Counted from the stretch's first letter, positions 24,245 to 33,754 are shown. The stretch: 64,000 nucleotides of DNA from CAUPWF01 sp963515125 (GCA_052116865.1 JBQKKG010000005.1:1-64000); one strand, 5' to 3'. A program made the numbers and translations. Notes: generated by a model not told the origin, from the sequence alone.

Positions 24245-27200
24245 ATGTCAAACTTCGAATTCTTAACATCAAAAACAGAATATGAGCTTTTTGCAGCAGC
24301 GTGTGTTGAGGCGGAGAAGGTCTTGACATCATCACCTGCCATGAGTGCAGTGGGAGCCAGAAAAGCATTGGAACTTGCTGTGAAATGGGTATATTCCGCA
24401 GATACGTCAATTTCGATGCCATACAAGGATAATCTACAATCATTGATTCATGAACCAAGTTTTCGTTTTGCCTTGGATGGCAAAACGTGGGGCAAAATGC
24501 CATTCATCATTAAATTAGGCAATCTGTCTGTACATACGGATAAAAAGGTATCAAAGAGTGATGCCGTTTTATCGTTACAAGGTTTGTTTGAATTTGTGGA
24601 ATGGATTGATTACTGTTACGGAAATGATTATCAAGAACGTAGCTTTGATGAAAAACTAATTCCAGGGGAAAAAGTAACGGTTGATGTATCAAAAATTAAA
24701 GAGCAGGAGAGTTTACTTTCTGAAAAAGAAAGTGAAATCAAAGCCTTAAGAGAGAAAATTGAGGCGATGTCTGCCACCTATACTGCGGAAAAAGGACAGC
24801 ATAAAGAAGAAAGAACCTTTACTGCAAAAGATTTATCAGAGTTTAAGACGAGAAAAAGATACATCGATGTAGATTTGAAATTGTTAGGTTGGGATTTTGA
24901 CCATGATGTAAAAAAAGAATTTGAAGTACAAAATATGGATGGAAAATCAGGTCAGATGGGATATGCGGACTATGTTTTGTTTGGAAAAGACGGGCTTCCA
25001 TTGGCAATTATAGAAGCAAAGAGGACAAGCAAAGATCCGAATATCGGACGGCAGCAGGTTTTACTTTATGCCAAGTCTTTAGAAGAACGTTATGGACGCC
25101 GTCCTATGATGTTTACCACGAATGGATTTGAAACCTATTTCTGGGATGATGAAAGCTATCCCCAGAGAAAGGTGAGCAGTATTTTTTCCAAAAACGATTT
25201 GCAGAAGTTGATGAATCGAAGGCAAGAACGAAAAGATTTATCAACCATTCGCATAGATGATAAGATTACGGATCGCTATTACCAAAAAGAAGCAATCAGA
25301 GCAGTATGTGACAGTTTGGTGCAAGGGCATAGAAAAAATCTTCTTGTGATGGCAACTGGTACAGGCAAGACCAGAACCGCTTCCAGCCTAACGGACGTAT
25401 TGTCAAGAGGTGGCTATGTTACCAATGTTTTATTTCTTGCTGACAGAACGGCATTAGTAAAGCAGGCAAAAGATGATTTTAAAAATTATCTTCCAGATAT
25501 GAGTCTTTGCAATTTGCTGTCTAATAAGGATGATAAGAATGCAAGAATCATTTTTTCTACCTATCCAACCATGTTAAATGCCATAGATTCGGAAAAGACA
25601 GAGGATGGACAGCGATTATTTTCTCCATCTCATTTTGACTTGATCATTGTGGATGAAGCACATAGAAGTATCTTTAAGAAATATCGTACGATTTTTGAAT
25701 ACTTTGATTCTGTTGTTGTAGGATTAACGGCTACGCCAAAAACAGATGTGGATAGAAATACCTATGATTTTTTTGAAATGGAACATGGGGTTCCGACCTA
25801 TGCATATGACTATGAAACTGCCGTGAATCATGATTATGTATTGGTGCCATATTTTAATATTGAAACCTCAACGAAATTCTTGGAGGAAGGAATTTCCTAC
25901 GAAGAGTTGGATGAAAAAGATAAAGAACGTTACGAAGATGACTTTGGAGATGATGAAGGAAATATGCCAGAATTTGTGCCTTCACCAACCATGAATAAAT
26001 TTGTATTTAACGAAAAAACAGTTGATTTAGTGTTACAGGATTTGATGGAAAATGGAATCAAGGTTGAGGGTGGAGATCGAATTGGAAAAACAATCATATT
26101 TGCCCAGAACAAAACTCATGCTGAATTTATTTTAGAACGATTCAACAAACTATATCCAAAGCTGAAGGGTGGATTTGCAAAGCGCATTACTTGCGAAGAC
26201 ACCTACGCCCAGTCTGTCATTGATGAATTCAAGATTGCGAACAAGCCACCATATATTGCAGTTTCTGTTGATATGATGGATACCGGTATCGATGTACCGG
26301 AAGTAGTCAATCTTGTATTCTTTAAGAAAGTGCGCTCAAAAACAAAGTTCTGGCAGATGATAGGACGTGGAACCAGACTGTGCAAAGACCAGACATTTGT
26401 AGATAAACAAGATGGAGAATATACAGATAAAAAAAGATTTTATATTTTTGATTACTGCGGAAACTTTGAGTATTTCCGTGAAAATAAAGAAGGTATTGAA
26501 GGAAAAGATACAGAAAGTTTGAGCGAAAAGATTTTTAGCAAAAGAGTTCGATTGATTCAAAATCTTCAGTCTGTTGATTTCTTAGGAACAGAATACCAGA
26601 ACTGGAGAAGTGAGCTTGTAAGTACGGTGCTACAGCAAGTACAGGCACTCAACAAAGAACTGGTTGCAGTTCACATGCAGCTTCGTCATGTGGAAAAATT
26701 CGAAAAGCAAGAAGCATTTACCTGTATCTCAGAACAGGATTATCACGATTTGTCTCGGCATGTAGCACAATTGGTAACGATGGATGATAAGGATGAGTAT
26801 GCAAAGCGATTTGATAATTTGATGTATGGGTTAATAATTGCACAGATGGAGATGCTACCAGGATTTAAGAAAGCAAAAAATCAAGTGTGTACATTGATGG
26901 GAGCATTGGAACAAAAAGCTATTATTCCTAAGATTAAAGAAAAACTTTCTTTGATTCAGACTGTAACAACAGATGAATTCTGGGCTGCTGGTGATATTTT
27001 GCTTTTTGAAAAGATTCGAGTAGAATTGAGAGATTTGATTAAACTTACAGTGGATGAGGGAACTGGTAAACGTCCAATCATGACAAGTCTGGCAGATCCA
27101 ATTCTATCTCGAAAAGAAGGAGATATATTAGATGCAGCATATGATTTTGAAGATTACCGATTAAAAGTGAATCGCTATATAGAACAGCATAAAGATCACA

Positions 27201-27613
27201 TTGCAATCTGGAAGCTTCGAAATAATGTAAAACTGGAATTTGGAGACTATCAGGCGCTGGAAAGCATCTTTACGAAAGAACTTGGCGATGAAGAAGACTA
27301 CAAAAGAGAGTTCGGAGATACACCATTTGGTCTTCTTATTCGTAAGATTGCAAAGCTTGAGCATGAAGCTGCGATGAAAGCATTCTCTAAGTTTATCAAT
27401 GATAGATCTTTGAATCAGCGGCAGATTGTTTTTGTAAAAAAGATTGTGGATTATGTGGAGCAGAATGGATACATAGAAAATATAACTGAACTGATGAAAC
27501 CGCCGTTTGATAAGCCAATGAGCTTTGTGAAGTTGTTTGATAGTAAAAGGCAGGCTGAGATTGTGAAGTTGGTGAATGAGATAAAGGAAAATGCTGTGGA
27601 AGTGGCGGGGTAG
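24245..27613 (+). CDS. hsdR: Type I restriction endonuclease/translocase subunit
   Basis: A 1122-residue HsdR. An N-terminal DUF4145-like domain (FLTSKTEYELFAAACVEAEK) precedes the nuclease core with the D...E-x-K motif (YADYVLFGKD, LAIIEAKRTS, about residue 254). Then come the helicase motifs: Walker A MATGTGKTRTASSL (about 368), DEAH box IVDEAHRSIF (about 469), GLTATPKTD, and motif VI MIGRGTRLCKD. It translocates DNA and cuts it when it meets unmodified sites, together with HsdM and HsdS. The ATG chosen has GGGGG six bases upstream. The frame is intact, so the restriction system may be functional. Confidence 0.95.
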   Translation: MSNFEFLTSKTEYELFAAACVEAEKVLTSSPAMSAVGARKALELAVKWVYSADTSISMPYKDNLQSLIHEPSFRFALDGKTWGKMPFIIKLGNLSVHTDKKVSKSDAVLSLQGLFEFVEWIDYCYGNDYQERSFDEKLIPGEKVTVDVSKIKEQESLLSEKESEIKALREKIEAMSATYTAEKGQHKEERTFTAKDLSEFKTRKRYIDVDLKLLGWDFDHDVKKEFEVQNMDGKSGQMGYADYVLFGKDGLPLAIIEAKRTSKDPNIGRQQVLLYAKSLEERYGRRPMMFTTNGFETYFWDDESYPQRKVSSIFSKNDLQKLMNRRQERKDLSTIRIDDKITDRYYQKEAIRAVCDSLVQGHRKNLLVMATGTGKTRTASSLTDVLSRGGYVTNVLFLADRTALVKQAKDDFKNYLPDMSLCNLLSNKDDKNARIIFSTYPTMLNAIDSEKTEDGQRLFSPSHFDLIIVDEAHRSIFKKYRTIFEYFDSVVVGLTATPKTDVDRNTYDFFEMEHGVPTYAYDYETAVNHDYVLVPYFNIETSTKFLEEGISYEELDEKDKERYEDDFGDDEGNMPEFVPSPTMNKFVFNEKTVDLVLQDLMENGIKVEGGDRIGKTIIFAQNKTHAEFILERFNKLYPKLKGGFAKRITCEDTYAQSVIDEFKIANKPPYIAVSVDMMDTGIDVPEVVNLVFFKKVRSKTKFWQMIGRGTRLCKDQTFVDKQDGEYTDKKRFYIFDYCGNFEYFRENKEGIEGKDTESLSEKIFSKRVRLIQNLQSVDFLGTEYQNWRSELVSTVLQQVQALNKELVAVHMQLRHVEKFEKQEAFTCISEQDYHDLSRHVAQLVTMDDKDEYAKRFDNLMYGLIIAQMEMLPGFKKAKNQVCTLMGALEQKAIIPKIKEKLSLIQTVTTDEFWAAGDILLFEKIRVELRDLIKLTVDEGTGKRPIMTSLADPILSRKEGDILDAAYDFEDYRLKVNRYIEQHKDHIAIWKLRNNVKLEFGDYQALESIFTKELGDEEDYKREFGDTPFGLLIRKIAKLEHEAAMKAFSKFINDRSLNQRQIVFVKKIVDYVEQNGYIENITELMKPPFDKPMSFVKLFDSKRQAEIVKLVNEIKENAVEVAG

Positions 27614-27658
27614 GTAAAAGACAGGAAATACTATAGAAATGAAGGAGAGTATTAAAAT

Positions 27659-29074
27659 ATGCTAACGGAAAGTTGTAATAACATACAAATGAAATTCATT
27701 TGTATGTTGTCAAAAGAAGATAAAATGATTTATGACAAGGAAACATTTTATAACATAATTACTGCAAGTAAAATTATTACTATGCGAGATGATAATTTTT
27801 ATTTAGAAGAATCTTTAATCCTAAATCAAGAGGTCAAACAAATTGAAAACCCACAATCAAGTGAACGTTTTTTTGTTATTCAAGTAGCTTCAAGTGAAAT
27901 TTTAACAATGGAAAAATTCAGAAGAGAATTAAATACAATTTTTAAAAGAATAGGAATTGAATTCATATTGTTATCTGATGGTATCAGCCGATATTATTCT
28001 GAAAAGGCATATTTACATATATATGACATTGAAAACTTAATGAGACATGTTATTACAGATTTTATTTTTACGGAGTTTAGTAAGTATTCATCAGAACAAT
28101 TGATGAATGAAATGAAGAAAAAAGAATTTAACCGTGAGGAATTTACATTATTGCAAAAAAAATTACCTCGATCTAATTGGGACTTGTACTTTAGACCATT
28201 TTTAAAAGAGAGTGCAAATAATATAAATATGGAAAAGGACGAAATACAGAGTATATGGAATAATCTATATCCGCTTAGAAATAAAATTGCTCATGGAAAC
28301 GAGTTTTCAAAAAATGATTATGATAAATTAATGGAGAATAAGCAGAAAATAGAAATGATTCTAAATAATATATTGAGAATATTGGAAAATAACTTTGGAG
28401 ATATTGCTACGGCTAATATTGATATGGATGAAATCAAAAATATTTATATAGCAACTAGTAACCCTAGAAATATGGAATTTATAAATATTTATAATGATTT
28501 TTCACGATATTTTGAATCATTAACACAACTAGAATTAGAAAAATTGGATAGCGATGAATTTAAAAATGAAAATGAATTAGTTAATGTTGCAATAGAAGTT
28601 AAAAAATTCAAAGAAAAATTATTAAATATAGATGTTTCAGATGATGAAGTATTTAAATATGTTGAAATAATGAAATTGAAATTGAATCAATATGATGAGG
28701 ATTCAGATATAGATAAAGGTTGGGATACAATACTTGTACCTGCAAGAAAAGAAGGATTTGAAAAAGTATTTTTAAAAGAAGGGCAATGGTACGATATACG
28801 AATTAATGATAATAAAAAGGACAATATAAAGTATATTGCAGCTTATCAAACAAAACCAATCTCTGCGATAACCCATTGGGCAGAAGTGGATAATATTGTT
28901 GACTCTGATAACTATCTCGGTTATAAAAAAATATTGTTTAAGGGTAAAGCACAAAAACTAGATCATTATATAGAGTTGGATATGGATAAACCAAACCTAG
29001 CACCTCAGAGTATAAGATATATATCTATGAAAAAAATCAAAGAATCAAATTATTTAAGTGAAGTTATAAAATAA
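27659..29074 (+). CDS. HEPN-like protein with C-terminal PUA/EVE-like domain
   Basis: A 471-residue protein, not a named family. Around residues 196-225 it has a HEPN-type segment, SIWNNLYPLRNKIAHGNEFS, with the R-x4-H motif (Arg207-His212) of HEPN ribonucleases. The last 110 residues (VPARKEGFEKVFLKEGQWY, then YIAAYQTKPISAITHWAEVD, GYKKILFKGKAQ) resemble a PUA/EVE-like domain that could bind a modified base. That pairing would suit RNA cleavage triggered by modified phage DNA, which is inference. It follows hsdR by 45 bases. The start at 27659 has AAGGAG eleven bases upstream, but a perfect palindrome covers codons 8-17, so a later ATG (27704 or 27725) is possible. Confidence 0.65.
   Translation: MLTESCNNIQMKFICMLSKEDKMIYDKETFYNIITASKIITMRDDNFYLEESLILNQEVKQIENPQSSERFFVIQVASSEILTMEKFRRELNTIFKRIGIEFILLSDGISRYYSEKAYLHIYDIENLMRHVITDFIFTEFSKYSSEQLMNEMKKKEFNREEFTLLQKKLPRSNWDLYFRPFLKESANNINMEKDEIQSIWNNLYPLRNKIAHGNEFSKNDYDKLMENKQKIEMILNNILRILENNFGDIATANIDMDEIKNIYIATSNPRNMEFINIYNDFSRYFESLTQLELEKLDSDEFKNENELVNVAIEVKKFKEKLLNIDVSDDEVFKYVEIMKLKLNQYDEDSDIDKGWDTILVPARKEGFEKVFLKEGQWYDIRINDNKKDNIKYIAAYQTKPISAITHWAEVDNIVDSDNYLGYKKILFKGKAQKLDHYIELDMDKPNLAPQSIRYISMKKIKESNYLSEVIK
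27680..27708 (+). repeat. Perfect 14-bp inverted repeat at 5' end of the HEPN-like gene
   Basis: AACATACAAATGAA and its exact complement are separated by one A. It lies between the ribosome site and the first well-conserved codons. It may be an operator, an RNA hairpin controlling the gene, or evidence that the true start is further downstream. Confidence 0.7.
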
Positions 29075-29105
29075 TGGAAGATTTGCATTTAGTTGATGAA
29101 GATGA

Positions 29106-29811
29106 TCATTTGTTGAGGGCAGTTATGTTGCCTTTTCTACGAAGAACCAGAAAAATGGGTAACAGGTTCTTATATTAAGATTGGATATTTTGGTAAATCA
29201 GACTCAGATTTATTATATCAGGATGAAGTGCATGGTCCGTTGATCGAGCAAGTGGATAAGACGGTAGACTTGAATTATACAAAGTATTTGAAAGCGCTGA
29301 TTACAAGGGAATTCAGAGAGTGGAACAGTATATGTTTCACCAAGATGCATTCAGAGAAATTTTATTAAATGCAATTGTTCATAAGGATTATAGTGGATGC
29401 AATCCAATTCAGATTAGTGTTTACGAAGACAAAATGTATATCTGGAACGATGGTGTTATGCCTACGAACTTAACATCTACCGAAAAGTTATTTCAAAAAC
29501 ATTCTTCAAAACCTTACAATCCAAAGCTGGCGGATATCTTTTTTAAGAGTGGAATGATTGAAGCCTGGGGTCGTGGCTTTGATAAAATCAAAGAAGCTTG
29601 TGAAAAGTATGATGGTCCATTGCCAGAATATGATATAAGCGAAGATGGTATTATGGTTCTTTGCAAGGCTTGTGATAAATACTTGAAGTTATTACATGGT
29701 AATTCAGAAGAAAATAATTCGCTTACTTCAAATGAGCGAATTAATGAGCGAAAGAGAATAATATGGAAAGTATATAGATTTTTTATTTGCTTGGATATAA
29801 GTTACATGTAG
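29106..29811 (+). pseudogene. Remnant of AlbA_2/HATPase-type ATP-binding regulator
   Basis: Translated in shifting frames, this reads AVMLPF(...)EEPEKWVTGSYIKIGYFG, DEVHGPLIEQVDKTVDL, then in one 163-codon frame FREILLNAIVHKDYSGCNPIQIS, YIWNDGVMPTNLT and SGMIEAWGRGFDKIKEACE. The order is that of the C-terminal histidine-kinase-like ATPase part of the AlbA_2 (divergent AAA_4) proteins. The N-terminal DNA-binding half is missing and there is at least one frameshift before 29320. Bases 29800-29885 also read as an unassigned fragment (VGDSIDAWNNKLYLLFEL). It marks a boundary of decayed DNA between the restriction locus and the STAND cassette. Confidence 0.65.
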
Positions 29812-29907
29812 GAGATAGTATTGATGCATGGAATAATAAGCTATATTTATTATTTGAATTGGATAAAATAGATTACGAAACTGCATATGAGAGAGGAAGG
29901 TATTGAT

Positions 29908-30261
29908 ATGAAAATGGATAAAAATGTTATATTTAATGTGAGTGGTGGACAATTAAATGTTGCAAGTGGAAGTGCAACAATTAATGCGACACAAAACAAT
30001 GGAGTCTCTGTAGATGAATTGGATAACATAGTAAAAAATATATTAGAAAATTTATCTGAGCTTAAGAAAGAGGAGGCTGAAGAAATCAAAGACATTGTAG
30101 ATATTGCAAAAGAAGAATTAGAAAAATCGCAACCTAAGGTAAGTAGACTTAGAAATTGTGTGACATTAATAGCCCCAATGCTAACAATAGCAAATGGTAT
30201 CCCAGCATTAGCAACTAATTTACAGAAGTTACAAGAGTTTATTATGCCGTTTATAAGGTAG
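29908..30261 (+). CDS. Small GGQ/QNN-motif protein (STAND cassette gene 1)
   Basis: A 117-residue protein. Residues about 5-27 (NVIFNVSGGQLNVASG, SATINATQNNG) form the short motif that is also found at the start of the next two genes. Then comes a charged helical stretch (VKNILENLSELKKEEAEEIK) and a weakly hydrophobic C-terminal segment (NCVTLIAPMLTIANGIPALA, LQEFIMPFI) that could be amphipathic or touch membrane. GAGGAAGG lies five bases before the chosen ATG, excluding the upstream ATG. Only 12 bases separate it from the STAND gene. It may be an adaptor or a minimal effector that joins the STAND protein through the shared motif; this is inference. Confidence 0.75.
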   Translation: MKMDKNVIFNVSGGQLNVASGSATINATQNNGVSVDELDNIVKNILENLSELKKEEAEEIKDIVDIAKEELEKSQPKVSRLRNCVTLIAPMLTIANGIPALATNLQKLQEFIMPFIR

Positions 30262-30273
30262 TAGGTGATATAG

Positions 30274-32466
30274 ATGGAAGAAAAAACAAACATAGTTATA
30301 AATGTTTATGAAGGTGGTCAATCAAACATAGCATTAGATCATGGGACTATATCGGCAGAGCAAAATAATTTAAGTATTGAAAAAGATATTTTTAAAAGCA
30401 ATATTGTTACTCATTCTCAAAATATAGCATATACAAGTTTTTTCCGTGGTAGAGAAAAAGACATAGAAATAATAAATCATAAAGTGAATAAATACTCTCA
30501 CATATTAATATCAGGTATAGGTGGAATAGGGAAGACAACAGTTGCAAAGTATCTTTATAAGTATTATAAAGAAAATTTTACGGATACCTACATAGGATTT
30601 TTTACATATAAGGATAATTTAGATAATTCAATTATGAATGCACTTAATGTTAGCTTTAGTGGAGATAACGAACAGGATATAGAATATACTTGGAAAATAA
30701 TGGAGGGGCTTGCGAATAGTAATAATGCAATTTTTATAATTGATAACTTTCCTAACGATAATAACAAGGAAATAGAAAAGTTGTATAGATTATCAAAAAC
30801 AGTGATAATTACATCTAGACAAAGGGAATATAATAATTTCGAACCGATTTATATTGATTTTTTGCCTGTGGAAGACTGTAAAGCTTTGTTTATAAAAATA
30901 GCTGAATTAAAGAATGGCAACTATGAAAATGATAAATTAGAATATTTTATAAAAGTGGTATTGGGTAGGCATACATTGACAGTTGAGTTATTAGCCAAAA
31001 TTCTAAAACGAAAACAATGGACATTAGAAGAGATGATGAAAAGACTAGAATGTAGTAAATTTCAAATCGAGTATAAAAAAGATGGTGAAATAACTAATAT
31101 ACAGCAAGAGTATGATAAAATTTATTCAATAATAGAATTAAATGATAAAGAAGTGAAAGTTTTAGGTGCTTTTGCAACCTTTAACTCAATGATAATTAAT
31201 AGTGACTTATGTTTATTATGGTTAAAAGAAGATATAAAAATTGAGGATAAGGAAATTTTTTATGATCTATATGAAAAAGGGTGGTTGAGTAAAGCTGATG
31301 ATGGATTTTTTTTGCATCCGGTTTTTTCTGATTTTTTTCTTGTAAAGCTTAAACCAAGGCTAAAAGATTATCAAAATTTATATAAGAATTTTTATGAGAT
31401 GATGAAGTGTAAAGATGATCAACAAAAAATGGAATGTCGCCAATATTATCCTTTTATATTTAATTTTTCGGAAGAGATAAATGTTAGTGAAGAACAAGAA
31501 ATTGATGATATTGAAAAGTTGTTTTTGGAAATATCTAATTTTTTAATAGAAGATGGTGATTATAGTAAATCAATATTATGGTCAAAAAAAGTTTCTGAGA
31601 AGCAAATTGATAACTATGCAGGTGCAAATATTTTACTAGGAAATTGTTATTCAAAGTTGAGTGATAAAATAGAAGCAGAAAAATATTATAAGTGTGCCCA
31701 AAAATGTATAGATAATAATGCGTTAGAAAATTTAAATTTTGATTACGAAATTAATTATGCACTTTTTTTGAACAAATTTGCAAAAGACGATATACAAAAA
31801 AAAATAGCTATTGTTAGATTGGAGAAAGTGTTAGAAACTGATGGGAGTTGTTCTGACATACAAGAAAAGGGTAATGTTCTAAACTGTATAGGAGGGTTTT
31901 ACACGCATTTAAAAGAGCCTGATTACGAAATGGCTTTACAATATTTGATTGAAGCATTAAAAATAAGAAGACTATATAAAAATAGTGATATTATGGATCT
32001 GGCTCGTACTTATAATAATATTGCTAATGTATATTACTATAAGGCGACGAAACGAAATATAAATGAAAAAAAACGGAAAAAGGAACTGTGTATTGCCAAA
32101 AAGTACTACAATAAATCATTTAATTTGAGAAAGAAGATAATAAGTGAAAAGCATCCAGATTATGCACGTATAATAGCCAATATGGCAAATGTTTTATTTG
32201 AATTAGGAAGTGAAAAAGAAGCCATAGATTCAATGAAGGAAGTATTAACAATCAGAAGTGAAGTTTTGGGAGTTTATAGTAAAGAAGTGGGTTTGACATA
32301 TTCGAACGTAGCAAATATGTTGAGCAAACAAAAAAATAGAAAAGCACTTGACTATAGTAAAAGTGCAGTTGAAATTTACACTTTTATCTTTGGGGAAGAT
32401 TCCGATGAAACAAAGCAAATGATTGAAAGGGATAGCGAAATAAAGAAAAGATGCTCTATTTCTTGA
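30274..32466 (+). CDS. NB-ARC-type STAND ATPase with TPR repeats (cassette gene 2)
   Basis: A 730-residue NLR-like protein. Residues about 6-32 carry the shared motif (VINVYEGGQSNIAL, GTISAEQNN). The NB-ARC region follows: FFRGREKDIEIIN, Walker A GIGGIGKTT (81-89), Walker B AIFIIDNF (Asp157), sensor TSR (180-182), VLGRHTLTVELLAKIL in the GLPL position, and LHPVFSDFF in the place of the MHD motif. The C-terminal 300 residues are tetratricopeptide-like (ALQYLIEALKIRR, DLARTYNNIANVYYYKA, DYARIIANMANVLFELGSEK, VGLTYSNVANMLSKQ), the usual sensor part. There is no enzymatic effector domain, so signalling probably passes through the N-terminal motif to partner proteins. Phage defence is the likely role. 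Confidence 0.85.
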   Translation: MEEKTNIVINVYEGGQSNIALDHGTISAEQNNLSIEKDIFKSNIVTHSQNIAYTSFFRGREKDIEIINHKVNKYSHILISGIGGIGKTTVAKYLYKYYKENFTDTYIGFFTYKDNLDNSIMNALNVSFSGDNEQDIEYTWKIMEGLANSNNAIFIIDNFPNDNNKEIEKLYRLSKTVIITSRQREYNNFEPIYIDFLPVEDCKALFIKIAELKNGNYENDKLEYFIKVVLGRHTLTVELLAKILKRKQWTLEEMMKRLECSKFQIEYKKDGEITNIQQEYDKIYSIIELNDKEVKVLGAFATFNSMIINSDLCLLWLKEDIKIEDKEIFYDLYEKGWLSKADDGFFLHPVFSDFFLVKLKPRLKDYQNLYKNFYEMMKCKDDQQKMECRQYYPFIFNFSEEINVSEEQEIDDIEKLFLEISNFLIEDGDYSKSILWSKKVSEKQIDNYAGANILLGNCYSKLSDKIEAEKYYKCAQKCIDNNALENLNFDYEINYALFLNKFAKDDIQKKIAIVRLEKVLETDGSCSDIQEKGNVLNCIGGFYTHLKEPDYEMALQYLIEALKIRRLYKNSDIMDLARTYNNIANVYYYKATKRNINEKKRKKELCIAKKYYNKSFNLRKKIISEKHPDYARIIANMANVLFELGSEKEAIDSMKEVLTIRSEVLGVYSKEVGLTYSNVANMLSKQKNRKALDYSKSAVEIYTFIFGEDSDETKQMIERDSEIKKRCSIS

Positions 32467-32589
32467 AGTATTCTAAAATTAATAAAATATGTATGTAAGA
32501 TTTAGTGACAAGGTGGTTGATATATTTTTATAGGAAGATTCATAAAAAGTTGTGAATGAGTTAAAATATTTAACGAAACGAGGAGAATA

Positions 32590-33456
32590 ATGGAAGACGA
32601 TGATTGCTTTATAGAAAAAGAACAATCTATGGAATTAGAAAAAAATACTACTGCTACAGTGATTAATTATAATATTGGTAGAGGTGGACAGGTAAACATA
32701 AATTATGGAAATGGTATTCTAACTGCAGAACAAAATAATAAATGTTATAATTGTGACAATGAAATAATTAAAAAAGTAACTATAGTAAATAAAGTATATA
32801 CTGTACAACAATCGGTTAATAACAATTCTTCAAGTCAGTCTAATGATACAGTTATGTTTGTTTTGGGAATAGCTTTTATTGCAGTAGGTGTTTTTATCCA
32901 ATATAAAAATCGGATTCAAGTTGGAATGCTGATAGCGGCATTAGTTATTGGGTTTTTAACAATAGTTACGTATTATATAGGTGAAAGAAAGAATATGTAT
33001 TTTGATAAAAATATTAAAAGCATAGTTGTATTCAATATAGTCTCAATCTTTGTAATTCCACTTTTAATGTGGTTAATAGATAACCCAATATTTTTTAAAG
33101 GAGTAGAATATTCTTTGTTAAAGCAACAGATAGAAAGTAAGGGATTAGTTCCGACGATTTTGAACACAGAAGTTGGACCATCTGTGCTTTATCAAATGAC
33201 AGGAGTGATATTGACAGGTTTTTTTCTTATTTATATATTGGTTTCGGATATATATATTGTCGCATTGGTAAATGTTGTTAATGGTAGCGTACTTCAGCCA
33301 TTTTGGCATCTACTTTTGAGAAAGACTTGTGGAAGAACCAAAAACGGAGCGGTACATATTATTTATGGGTTACTGATTTTAATGATTTGTTATACAATGA
33401 TAACAGGTATAACACCTAATGTATTAAAAGTGATCCAAAACATGTCTATCGATTAA
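32590..33456 (+). CDS. GGQ/QNN-motif multi-pass membrane protein (cassette gene 3)
   Basis: A 288-residue protein with the shared motif near its start (TVINYNIGRGGQVNIN, GILTAEQNNK), then a Cys pair (CYNCDN), a linker, and about five membrane helices (near 88-106, 111-131, 145-164, 203-232, 254-277). No enzyme motif is recognised. The architecture fits a membrane effector that could be recruited by the STAND ATPase through like-with-like contact of the N-terminal motif and then disturb the membrane. It lies 123 bases after the STAND gene. An AACGAGGAG ribosome site precedes the ATG. Confidence 0.75.
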   Translation: MEDDDCFIEKEQSMELEKNTTATVINYNIGRGGQVNINYGNGILTAEQNNKCYNCDNEIIKKVTIVNKVYTVQQSVNNNSSSQSNDTVMFVLGIAFIAVGVFIQYKNRIQVGMLIAALVIGFLTIVTYYIGERKNMYFDKNIKSIVVFNIVSIFVIPLLMWLIDNPIFFKGVEYSLLKQQIESKGLVPTILNTEVGPSVLYQMTGVILTGFFLIYILVSDIYIVALVNVVNGSVLQPFWHLLLRKTCGRTKNGAVHIIYGLLILMICYTMITGITPNVLKVIQNMSID

Positions 33457-33570
33457 GCAACTAAGAAATACAAGATTTTAATTGCGAATTAATTTACAAA
33501 CAAATTCCGTACTAGCAATTGTCTTGCTTTTTGATAGAATTTATTTGCTTTTTCGATCAATCAATTTTAT

Positions 33571-33726
33571 AATGATACCAATGGAACTGCAAACCACTGT
33601 AACATTATTTTTAGATTAGAAATGACTGGATTGCAAGCCATTGGATACCATGAGAATGATGTGAAAATGCCTTGGTACTGGATTGGTACTAAAAAGCGTT
33701 TAAACGATATAGAATGGTTAAAATAA
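33571..33726 (+). pseudogene. Unassigned reading-frame remnant
   Basis: A frame with no start encodes TNGTANHCNIIFRLEMTG, then IGYHENDVKMPWYWIGTKKR and DIEWLK before a TAA. The composition is protein-like, with a rare Trp-rich stretch, but I do not recognise the family. It looks like the C-terminal end of a deleted gene at the right edge of the defence island. Confidence 0.35.
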
Positions 33727-33736
33727 CTGGAACATA

Positions 33737-33754
33737 CTATACAAATATGTATAG
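33737..33754 (+). promoter_or_regulatory. Second CTATAC-N6-GTATAG dyad
   Basis: The same perfect 6+6 dyad with a six-base spacer as at 13127-13144, followed here too by an AGAAAA tract and a GAGATA word. It is probably a relic of the same XRE-controlled control region. Confidence 0.5.

Noticed and set aside
10861..33695. Similar words CTACTAAATTGCTACTAAAA (10861) and GGTACTGGATTGGTACTAAA (33676) as possible integrase attachment repeats
   Set aside because: The second copy lies in a protein-like frame (PWYWIGTKK) and the match is short and imperfect; no integrase gene or exact duplication supports att sites.
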